Below, piece by piece: positions 1-5,567 of a stretch of DNA of 6,468 bases. Each line of letters begins with the position of its first letter. Positions within the stretch are counted from its first letter, which is position 1. Made by a program: the position numbers and the translations under genes. The notes under the pieces were generated by a model. The model was not told where the DNA came from and did no database searches. It saw only the letters and a list, made by a program, of their open reading frames with translations. The stretch comes from Gammaproteobacteria bacterium. Lineage in GTDB: Bacteria > Pseudomonadota > Gammaproteobacteria > Pseudomonadales > Azotimanducaceae. The stretch covers positions 1-6,468 of the forward strand of contig QIDL01000544.1 in the NCBI GenBank assembly GCA_003228415.1. Reading direction: 5' to 3'.

Positions 1-532
1 AGACTTCATCCCTCGATCCCTGTCCTCTAGCGTTGACACGAATGGCTCTGCAACCGAGAAAGCTCGCGGCCTGCAGCCAGGGCAGGTGGTTGTCGATCGC
101 CTGTTGCCTTTGCCGGGTATCCGCGTCGCCCGTGTTGCCCAGCGAATCGCACATGATGAGTAGCGCTTTCACACCTTCTCCGTCTGCGCGCCGTTTCAGT
201 TCGGCAAGGTAGGTTCGATCGTCAGCATGACCGTAAAAGAATGTGTTCACGTACTCGACGGCGTCGATGCCGAACTGCTGGCGGGCAAGCACCGGAAAAT
301 CGAGTGGGTGATGCTCGCCCTGGAGGACGGAATCGGGGTCGCTCATGAGCGCATCGTACCTGGCGCGAAATCCACCGGCGAGGCTTTTACCGAAGAAGGC
401 TCTATGCAGAGACCATTGGGCAAGCGAAATTGAAAACCACTGTGTCGTCTCCGCCAGCGTGAGGCGCGGCAAGGCGGACGCTCCGGCCGCCAACGACAGG
501 TTCCTGATCCACTTTCGTCGGGTTAGTTGCAT
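1..532 (-). CDS. Tat-exported sugar phosphate isomerase/epimerase-like TIM-barrel protein, partial (C-terminus beyond left edge)
   Basis: Read on the minus strand from the ATG at 530-532, the frame stays open for 177 codons to the window edge. Residues 1-27 form a twin-arginine signal: TRRKWIRN at 4-11, a hydrophobic stretch, then a likely cleavage after LTLA at 27, so the protein should be exported folded. The mature part alternates strands and helices like an (alpha/beta)8 barrel: ISLAQW at 35-40, GIDAVEYVN at 88-96 with a probable metal-binding Glu, VKALLIMCD at 121-129, and CRAIRVNA at 161-168. This pattern is typical of the xylose isomerase-like / AP endonuclease 2 superfamily (PF01261), whose members isomerise or epimerise sugars and inositols with a divalent metal. 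The start has no clear Shine-Dalgarno and lies 4 bp after the stop of the lactonase-like gene, so translational coupling is likely. The exact substrate is unknown, and later metal ligands are off the window. Confidence 0.85.
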   Translation of the reverse strand, partial: MQLTRRKWIRNLSLAAGASALPRLTLAETTQWFSISLAQWSLHRAFFGKSLAGGFRARYDALMSDPDSVLQGEHHPLDFPVLARQQFGIDAVEYVNTFFYGHADDRTYLAELKRRADGEGVKALLIMCDSLGNTGDADTRQRQQAIDNHLPWLQAASFLGCRAIRVNARGQGSRDEV

Positions 533-536
533 CGAA

Positions 537-1556
537 TTACCATGCTTGATGACCTTGCACCTCGACGAACAGCGAGTATAGAGATTGACTCGCTGCCATG
601 AACAGGCGGTTGCGTTTACGACCACCGAAGCACAGGTTCGCGCACACTTCTGGTAGTTGGATTCGTCCGATGAGGTCTCCGTCCGGCGCGATGATGTGCA
701 CCCCGTCGTATCCGGGTCCGGCCCAGCCGGCGCTGGTCCAGACATTGCCGTCGGTGTCGACTCGCAGGCCATCTGCGAAACCGGCACCCATGTCGTAAAA
801 AACCGCAAGGTTCCGTAGACGATGTCCGTCACCGACATCGAATAACATGATGTTATGCGGGTAATCAGGATCGTCGGTCGCGCCGGTATCCGCAACGTAC
901 AAGCGCCGAAAGTCGGGTGAGAAGGCAATGCCGTTGGGTCGTCCAAGCTCCGTCGTCATCGATCTGAGCTCGCCGGTGTCGGGATTCAATCGATAGATGG
1001 AGGTGGGCAGCAGCGTCTCTTCGGGCCAACCCTGATAGTAGCCGACGCTACCGTAGCCCGGATCTGTGAACCAGATCGAACCGTCCGGATGGGCGGCTGC
1101 ATCGTTGGGGCCGTTCAGACGTTTGCCTTCGAAAGAATCGCAGAGCACGGTAATCGACCCATCGTATTCCGTTCTGGTTAGTTGCGTTCGTTCGCACGTT
1201 ATAAGTCGTCCGGACAGGTCTCTGGTGTTTCCGTTGGAGTTGTTCGATGGTGCTCGATAGACCGAAACAGCGCCGGTGTCCTCGGTCCAGCGCAGCAACC
1301 GGTTGTTTGGAATATCGCTCCAGATCAGGTAGCGGCCATCGCCGAACCAGACCGGACCTTCCGCCCAGCGACATCCTGTGTACAGACGCTCGACGGCAGC
1401 GTCCATGACCATGTAGCGGGCAAAGCGGGCATCGACCGCTTCGACGCGGGGATCCGGGTAGCGTACTGGATCTGCGGCGGATGCAACCAATCCGGGAGCG
1501 CTGAGAGAGCCCGCGATCGCGCCACTCGTTGCTGTGAGGAATGCTCTTCGGTCCAT
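537..1556 (-). CDS. Tat-exported SMP-30/gluconolactonase/LRE-family protein
   Basis: 339 aa, complete. The N-terminus is a twin-arginine signal (MDRRAFLTATSGAIAG) with an Ala-Ser-Ala cleavage site near residue 27, so the product should work in the periplasm. The mature protein is a six-bladed beta-propeller of the SMP-30/gluconolactonase family, which hydrolyses sugar or aryl lactones with one divalent metal. The usual metal and substrate residues can be placed by motif: Glu67 in AEGPVW, Asn151 in LNGPND, Asn208 in RPNGIAFSPD and Asp262 in ADGLRVDTDGNVW. Repeated DGxxWFTD/DGNVW strands mark the blades. All the expected ligands are present, so it is probably active. A weak AAGG lies about 10 nt before the ATG. 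It sits between the GTRDRSWGIR protein (56 bp upstream) and the TIM-barrel gene (4 bp downstream), which suggests a role in processing an oxidised sugar. The lactone it cleaves cannot be read from sequence. Confidence 0.93.
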   Translation of the reverse strand: MDRRAFLTATSGAIAGSLSAPGLVASAADPVRYPDPRVEAVDARFARYMVMDAAVERLYTGCRWAEGPVWFGDGRYLIWSDIPNNRLLRWTEDTGAVSVYRAPSNNSNGNTRDLSGRLITCERTQLTRTEYDGSITVLCDSFEGKRLNGPNDAAAHPDGSIWFTDPGYGSVGYYQGWPEETLLPTSIYRLNPDTGELRSMTTELGRPNGIAFSPDFRRLYVADTGATDDPDYPHNIMLFDVGDGHRLRNLAVFYDMGAGFADGLRVDTDGNVWTSAGWAGPGYDGVHIIAPDGDLIGRIQLPEVCANLCFGGRKRNRLFMAASQSLYSLFVEVQGHQAW

Positions 1557-1612
1557 TTCGTTCTCGCCTTGTTTCGGTAACAGGCAGCCAGAAACTGATT
1601 GTCAGACGGTAC

Positions 1613-2713
1613 CTATTCGGCCAGGTCCATCAATTCATTGAATCCATAGGGCTGATACGGACCAATCACCAGCTGTTCGAGAATTCCCTTACCCTGGTGC
1701 ACGGCACCATCGGGTGAGCGGCACTCGGCGTTGCAAATCGCCTGGATATGGAAGTGGCTCGGGTCGGCGGCCGACATCGTTGCCAGGTCATAGGTTTCGA
1801 AGCCGGTTTCCAGCTCGCCATGGTAGTGCCCGTGGCTCCACTCGGGGTGTCCATAGCCGATGCCCTTCATGTAGAACGTGCCGGTCGGTTCGAGTTCAAT
1901 CGTTGTCGGGTTGTCCGTCGTCGACCCGAGGGTAATGAGTGCATGGGCCGCGTGGCGGGTTCCGGGCTGAAAGGTGAGCTTACTGTCGACCTGCACCAGT
2001 TCCCGGGATTGTTCCGCGGTGACGATTCGTCCCGAGGTATTCCAGGATTCGCCGGTTGCGCTCGCGTTCAGATGATAGAAGGTGGCGAAGTCTTCAAAAT
2101 TCAGTGGCGACCAGAGCCAGAAAAACTGCGGGGCTGTGGCGTAGGGATTGGGCTGCGGGTCGCTCATGCCGATGGAGCGAATCCCCCAGGAGCGGTCCCG
2201 GGTACCCCACCAGTCTTGCCGAGCGACATCGAAGCGCTGTCCGTCCAGCTCGATCCAGCCCTCGTAGCAGCCATTCTGGGTCAGGCGGGTATAGTCCATG
2301 GATGTCATGCTGCCCGTGCGGCGTATGAAGCGGGGCTCCTCGATAGCGGGGAAGCGAGCCTGAAATGTAAGCTCGGCGCTGAGTTTACTCATCCTGTCTG
2401 CCACCCGGATTTTGAGTTCCTCGAGGGGTTTCACCACTTCGATTTCGATATTTCCGACCCTGGTATCGAGGCGCTCCATGTGCAGGGTTTTTGAGCCGAA
2501 GGTGTTGTGTTGCTTACCATCCAGGATGAAGGAGAATGCAGCGTCCATCACGTTGAGGTGCGGATACACGCCCAATGCGGCGGCAAAGAACAGGTCACCT
2601 TGTCTCTGGTAGCCGTTGAAAAAATAACGATCGTAGAAGTTTCGATCCGTTCCCGAGTAGGCGATGGGTTCCGGGGTCTGATGGATGGGATAATCGTCGG
2701 CTTTTGTTAACAT
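1613..2713 (-). CDS. hydroxyneurosporene synthase-like / DUF7064-DUF7065-type protein
   Basis: 366 aa with no signal peptide or membrane segment, so probably cytoplasmic. It is aromatic-rich and beta-rich. The best landmark is QDWWGTRDRSWGIRS at 166-180. A GxRDxSWG motif like this is found in the lipocalin-like fold shared by CrtC carotenoid hydratases and many uncharacterised proteins now grouped as DUF7064/DUF7065 (family name from memory). Other clear blocks are FYDRYFFNGY at 26-35, FFWLWSPLNFED at 197-208 and the His-rich HPEWSHGHYHGE at 289-300. A GAGGA Shine-Dalgarno (2724-2728 as its complement) lies 10 nt before the ATG and supports this start. It leads the minus-strand operon and is divergent from the acyl-CoA carboxylase genes, so it could act on the same hydrophobic substrate, for example by hydrating a double bond. 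That is inference, and no reaction is established for close relatives that I know of. Confidence 0.82.
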   Translation of the reverse strand: MLTKADDYPIHQTPEPIAYSGTDRNFYDRYFFNGYQRQGDLFFAAALGVYPHLNVMDAAFSFILDGKQHNTFGSKTLHMERLDTRVGNIEIEVVKPLEELKIRVADRMSKLSAELTFQARFPAIEEPRFIRRTGSMTSMDYTRLTQNGCYEGWIELDGQRFDVARQDWWGTRDRSWGIRSIGMSDPQPNPYATAPQFFWLWSPLNFEDFATFYHLNASATGESWNTSGRIVTAEQSRELVQVDSKLTFQPGTRHAAHALITLGSTTDNPTTIELEPTGTFYMKGIGYGHPEWSHGHYHGELETGFETYDLATMSAADPSHFHIQAICNAECRSPDGAVHQGKGILEQLVIGPYQPYGFNELMDLAE

Positions 2714-2723
2714 CGGCCGCTCA

Positions 2724-2728
2724 TCCTC
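2724..2728 (-). promoter_or_regulatory. Shine-Dalgarno GAGGA of the 366-aa protein gene
   Basis: The minus strand reads GAGGA at this place, 10 nt before the ATG at 2711-2713. It fixes the start of the leftward gene. It also fills much of the 18 bp between the two divergent start codons, leaving no room there for a plus-strand ribosome binding site. Confidence 0.6.
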
Positions 2729-2731
2729 TAC

Positions 2732-3097
2732 ATGGTCGGGTCAGCCACAATAGCTTTGGACTGGAAATGCTACAAGCAGATCTGTGATACACCCAACGTA
2801 TTTTCCCGTTGGATGCTGGCACAAACGAAGGAACTCACGGACTCCGCTTTGACGGCGCGGATCGATGAGGTGCTTGGTGCTGCGCCAGTTGTGAAACCGG
2901 CAGATCACCGCGGCGGTGAACTCTCGGATATGTTCGAGCTCACGCTCACAGGAGCGCAGGTGACAGCCATTGGAGCAGCGGTCCGGGCGGCAGTCAGTGC
3001 CGGACAAACCACTACGGGCACCCGGGATCGGGGTCTCGGAGGATTCATCGAGGCCTGGTCGGAGTATGCCGAGTACCTCTCCCGACGCGAGCGATAG
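2732..3097 (+). CDS. uncharacterised 121-aa protein coupled to biotin carboxylase
   Basis: I cannot assign this to a named family. The 121-aa product has no signal peptide or membrane span. Visible features are an aromatic, Cys-containing N-terminus (DWKCYKQICDTP at 10-21, then FSRWML at 24-29), a GGELSDMFELTLT segment at 62-74, an Ala-rich probable helix at 75-91, and a charged, aromatic C-terminus (GGFIEAWSEYAEYLSRRER). It is probably soluble and mainly helical. The stop is 2 bp before the GTG of the biotin carboxylase, so the two are almost certainly co-transcribed and coupled. This position suggests an accessory subunit or regulator of the carboxylase, but that is inference. The start is uncertain. 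ATG 2732 has no Shine-Dalgarno and lies 18 bp from the divergent start; an in-frame TTG at 2756 or ATG at 2813 are alternatives, the latter removing the distinctive N-terminus. Confidence 0.75.
   Translation: MVGSATIALDWKCYKQICDTPNVFSRWMLAQTKELTDSALTARIDEVLGAAPVVKPADHRGGELSDMFELTLTGAQVTAIGAAVRAAVSAGQTTTGTRDRGLGGFIEAWSEYAEYLSRRER
2747..2775 (-). promoter_or_regulatory. possible sigma70-type promoter for the leftward operon
   Basis: On the minus strand TTGTAG (complement of 2770-2775) is followed after 17 nt by TATTGT (complement of 2747-2752). These match the -35 consensus at 3 of 6 positions and the -10 at 4 of 6. Transcription would begin near 2740 and give a leader of about 27 nt carrying the GAGGA site. 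The elements lie inside the first codons of the rightward 121-aa gene, so the two units would overlap here. The match is modest and could arise by chance. Confidence 0.25.
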
Positions 3098-3099
3098 CT

Positions 3100-4437
3100 G
3101 TGTTTCAAAAGGTGCTCATCGCCAATCGAGGCGCTATCGCGAGGCGCGTGGTGAAAGCCTGTGAGGCGCTGGGGATCTCATCGGTGGCTGTCTATTCCAC
3201 TCCTGATGGTGGCGCACCCCATCTCGCAGAAGCGAGCGAAACCTATCCGTTGCCGGGCCAGCATGCTTCGGATACCTATCTGAATCAGGCAGCGCTACTT
3301 GCCGCCGTGGACGAGACCGGCGCGGACGCCGTGCATCCTGGATATGGTTTTCTTGCGGAGAATGCCGATTTTGCGGATGCGCTCGAAGCCCGGGGAGTTT
3401 GCTTCGTCGGTCCGAACTCGAAGTGGCTCAGAGCCATGGGCGACAAGGTGGCGGCGAGAGAATTGGCGGAACGTCATGGTTTCCCGGTATTTGTCGGAAG
3501 CCCTCGGCTGGAAGGCCTGGATCAGGCTCGGCAACTGGCGGACGTCATCGGTTATCCGATCATGATCAAACCGTCTGCCGGCGGAGGTGGAATCGGCATA
3601 CGCATGGTGAACGGCCCCGCTGATCTCGAAGCCGCCATGGGACAAGCCCGGGGGCTGGCTGAACGGAGTTTTGGAGATGGCGGAATTTTCATTGAACGCT
3701 GGATCGAACGGGCTCGGCACATCGAGTTTCAGTTGCTTGGTGATGGGGGCGGCCGGGCGCTGCATGTTTTCGAACGTGAGTGTTCGATCCAGCGGCGGCA
3801 TCAGAAAGTGATCGAAGAGAGTCCGGCCCCCGGCATCGACCGGGATGAGGTGCTGGCGATGGCGGACCAGGCTGCGGCATTCGCTGCGAGGCTCGGATAC
3901 GACAACGTCGGCACGCTGGAAACGCTGAGAGCCGGACCAGCCGACTACGGTTTCCTGGAAATGAATACCCGCATTCAGGTGGAGCATGGGGTAACGGAGG
4001 CAGTCACCGGTCTGGATCTGGTAGCAGTTCAACTTCGCCTGGCGGCGGGCGAACCGCTGCCGCCGCCTCCGTGCCTCGATGGCCATGCGCTGGAAGCACG
4101 GGTCTACGCGGAGCATCCCCGGACCCAACTGCCCGCCACGGGCAGGTTGTCGGTATTCCGACCGCCGGATCTGTATGGTGTGAGAGTGGATACCGGCTAC
4201 CAGGTGGGCCAATGGGTGACGCCGTTCTACGATCCGCTGCTGGCTAAGGTCATCGGTCACGGGACCACCCGGGAGCAGGCAATCGGCCGGGTATTGGTGG
4301 GATTGAAGGCGTTCGAAATCCAGGGTGTGCACACCAACATCCCGCTGCTCATCGAAGTCCTTCAAGACGGGGAGTTTCTGTCTGGGCGGTTGGATACGGG
4401 TTATCTGACCCGTTTCCTGGTGAAACAAAGCGGGTAG
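3100..4437 (+). CDS. biotin carboxylase subunit of an acyl-CoA carboxylase
   Basis: 445 aa, close to the usual 445-450 for a stand-alone biotin carboxylase. It uses ATP and bicarbonate to carboxylate the biotin of the carrier protein. The GTG start gives MFQKVLIANRG, the standard N-terminus, so GTG is right. Domains: N-terminal fold about 1-113, ATP-grasp about 114-312, C-terminal domain about 328-437. Residues matching the E. coli AccC active site are present: Lys116, Lys157, Gly161-164, His207, Lys236 (QRRHQKVIEE), Glu274, Glu287, Asn289, Arg291, Glu295 and Arg334. Three positions differ from the common form: NRGAIA instead of NRGEIA, GGGGIG instead of GGGGRG/KG, and VEHGVTE instead of VEHPVTE. 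No biotinyl domain is fused; the next gene supplies it. There is only a weak ribosome site, inside the end of the 121-aa gene. The substrate is set by the carboxyltransferase, not by this subunit. Confidence 0.95.
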   Translation: MFQKVLIANRGAIARRVVKACEALGISSVAVYSTPDGGAPHLAEASETYPLPGQHASDTYLNQAALLAAVDETGADAVHPGYGFLAENADFADALEARGVCFVGPNSKWLRAMGDKVAARELAERHGFPVFVGSPRLEGLDQARQLADVIGYPIMIKPSAGGGGIGIRMVNGPADLEAAMGQARGLAERSFGDGGIFIERWIERARHIEFQLLGDGGGRALHVFERECSIQRRHQKVIEESPAPGIDRDEVLAMADQAAAFAARLGYDNVGTLETLRAGPADYGFLEMNTRIQVEHGVTEAVTGLDLVAVQLRLAAGEPLPPPPCLDGHALEARVYAEHPRTQLPATGRLSVFRPPDLYGVRVDTGYQVGQWVTPFYDPLLAKVIGHGTTREQAIGRVLVGLKAFEIQGVHTNIPLLIEVLQDGEFLSGRLDTGYLTRFLVKQSG

Positions 4438-4448
4438 AACATTTTTTT
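4408..4448 (+). terminator. bulged hairpin plus T-run, possible attenuator between BC and BCCP genes
   Basis: ACCC (4408-4411) pairs with GGGT (4432-4435), and GTTTC (4412-4416) pairs with GAAAC (4422-4426) around a 5-nt loop, leaving a 5-nt bulge at 4427-4431. Seven T residues follow at 4442-4448. The stem overlaps the stop codon of the biotin carboxylase. The T-run starts 6 nt after the stem and the stem is bulged, so it would be a weak terminator at most. Partial termination or an RNA processing site that sets subunit ratios is possible. Confidence 0.3.
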
Positions 4449-4450
4449 CA

Positions 4451-4460
4451 GAAGAGAGAG
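4451..4460 (+). promoter_or_regulatory. purine-rich ribosome binding site of the BCCP gene
   Basis: The run GAAGAGAGAG lies 5 nt before the ATG at 4466. It is purine-rich but not a perfect Shine-Dalgarno. It is the only plausible site in the 28-bp spacer and supports the ATG as start, giving the carrier protein its own translation signal. Confidence 0.5.
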
Positions 4461-4465
4461 TCTCA

Positions 4466-4690
4466 ATGCAACACGAAGTAGAAACTGAAGTTCAGGGCAG
4501 CGTCTGGAAGGTCGAGGCCGCGGCCGGCGATGAGGTGGCTGTGGGTGACGTGCTGGTGATTCTCGAATCCATGAAGATGGAAATCCCCGTCGAGGCGCCG
4601 GTTGCGGGCACGGTGGTGGAAATCAGGGTCAAGCCGCAAGATGCTGTTGAAGAAGACGCGATCGTCGCCGTGATCGAGGACAACGGCTGA
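4466..4690 (+). CDS. stand-alone biotin carboxyl carrier protein (biotinyl domain)
   Basis: 74 aa, a single biotinyl/lipoyl-attachment domain and nothing else. The biotinylation motif is ESMKMEIPV, with Lys37 as the modified lysine, and APVAGTV at 44-50 gives the matching strand of the flattened beta-barrel. It carries CO2 from the biotin carboxylase just upstream to the carboxyltransferase further down. The length fits the 70-75-aa carriers such as Bacillus YngHB rather than the roughly 150-aa AccB of fatty acid synthesis, because the Pro/Ala-rich N-terminal region and the thumb are absent. ESMKM rather than the AccB-type EAMKM also points to a catabolic acyl-CoA carboxylase. It should be modified by the cell's BirA-type ligase, which is not encoded in this window. 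The spacing of 28 bp to BC and 57 bp to the crotonase fits a single operon. Confidence 0.93.
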   Translation: MQHEVETEVQGSVWKVEAAAGDEVAVGDVLVILESMKMEIPVEAPVAGTVVEIRVKPQDAVEEDAIVAVIEDNG

Positions 4691-4736
4691 TTGCGCATGG
4701 TAACGTTATCAGTTCACCCGACTACCATTCAGCCGT

Positions 4737-4742
4737 GAGGGG
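4737..4742 (+). promoter_or_regulatory. Shine-Dalgarno GAGGGG of the crotonase gene
   Basis: GAGGGG lies 5 nt before the ATG at 4748. It is the clearest ribosome binding site on the plus strand in this window and fixes the crotonase start. Confidence 0.6.
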
Positions 4743-4747
4743 ATACC

Positions 4748-5554
4748 ATGTCCGACCTTGTTACGATCGATACCAGAGGGGGGATAGCTGACGTTCGCCT
4801 GAACCGGCCTGAGAAATACAACGCGCTGAGCCGCGACATGTTTCAAGCCATCATCGAAGCGGGCGAGCATCTCGCCGAGGCGAAAGATGTCCGAGCTGTG
4901 GTGCTGTCCGGTAACGGCAGGGGATTTTGCGCCGGTCTCGATATGGCCAGCTTCCAGGGAATGGCGGAAACGGAAGAAGGCCGGAAAGGCGCTGCCGAGT
5001 CGCTGCTGAGCCTCACCGATGGACCCGAGAACACTGCTCAGCGTCCGGCATACATCTGGAAAACGCTCCCCGTGCCTGTGATCGCCGCGATTCATGGCGT
5101 CGCCTACGGTGGCGGTTGTCAGATCGCTCTGGGTGCTGATATCCGATTTGCCGCAGTGGATGCGAAGCTGTCCGTTATGGAGATCAAGTGGGGGCTTATT
5201 CCGGATATGAGCCTTACCCAGACGCTCCGGGATGTGGTTCCCCTCGATGTCGCGAAAGAGCTGGCGTTCAGCGGGCGCATATTGAGTGGTACCGAAGCCA
5301 GGGAGATCGGGCTCGTCACTCATGTGGTAGATGATCCGCTGGCTGCGGCGATGAAGCTGGCCGAGGACATTGCGCAGAAATCGCCGGACGCCGTGCGGGC
5401 CTGCAAGCGCCTCTTCGAAGAGAGCTGGCATGCCGATGCGCGCACCGGGCTGGAACTCGAAGCCAGGTTGCAGACGGAACTGATCGGAACACCCAATCAG
5501 GTGGAAGCCATCATGGCGAATTTCGAGAAACGCTCGCCGGAATTCAAGGATTGA
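4748..5554 (+). CDS. crotonase-fold enoyl-CoA hydratase/isomerase family protein
   Basis: 268 aa, a usual length for a monofunctional crotonase. The fold is clear from LNRPEKYNALS (18-28), the oxyanion-hole segments FCAGLDM (60-66) and HGVAYGGGCQIALGADIRFA (116-135), and the C-terminal helices with KSPDAVRACKRL. Enoyl-CoA hydratases normally use two glutamates. Here the first is Gln125 (GGGCQ) and the second is kept as Glu145 (VMEIKWG). Asp153 stands 8 residues after Glu145, where dienoyl-CoA isomerases carry their second catalytic acid. It may therefore be an isomerase, or a hydratase of an unusual enoyl-CoA, rather than a plain short-chain hydratase. It lies between the carrier and carboxyltransferase genes, as crotonases do in leucine and terpene degradation clusters, so it probably acts on the carboxylated product. 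It starts 57 bp after BCCP and ends 13 bp before the carboxyltransferase. Confidence 0.93.
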   Translation: MSDLVTIDTRGGIADVRLNRPEKYNALSRDMFQAIIEAGEHLAEAKDVRAVVLSGNGRGFCAGLDMASFQGMAETEEGRKGAAESLLSLTDGPENTAQRPAYIWKTLPVPVIAAIHGVAYGGGCQIALGADIRFAAVDAKLSVMEIKWGLIPDMSLTQTLRDVVPLDVAKELAFSGRILSGTEAREIGLVTHVVDDPLAAAMKLAEDIAQKSPDAVRACKRLFEESWHADARTGLELEARLQTELIGTPNQVEAIMANFEKRSPEFKD

Positions 5555-5567
5555 AGCAGACCGGGTC

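Noticed and set aside
227..581. Short plus-strand open frames at the left end
   Set aside because: They are antisense to the TIM-barrel gene, whose signal peptide and beta-alpha pattern are clear on the minus strand.
1557..1612. Possible terminator or promoter in the 56-bp gap before the lactonase-like gene
   Set aside because: I found no convincing stem with a T-run and no good -35/-10 pair; read-through in one operon is simpler.
1748..2494. 248-codon plus-strand open frame opposite the 366-aa protein
   Set aside because: The minus-strand frame has the conserved RDRSWG motif, a Shine-Dalgarno and operon context; the plus frame has none of these.
2689..2694. GATAAT as a -10 element for the rightward operon
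   Set aside because: No acceptable -35 lies 16-18 nt upstream (GGGTTC at 17 nt), so the single hexamer is not enough.
3295..4428. 377-codon open frame on the minus strand opposite the biotin carboxylase
   Set aside because: It lies wholly antisense to a well-conserved gene, its translation shows no recognisable domain, and long shadow frames are common in GC-rich coding DNA.
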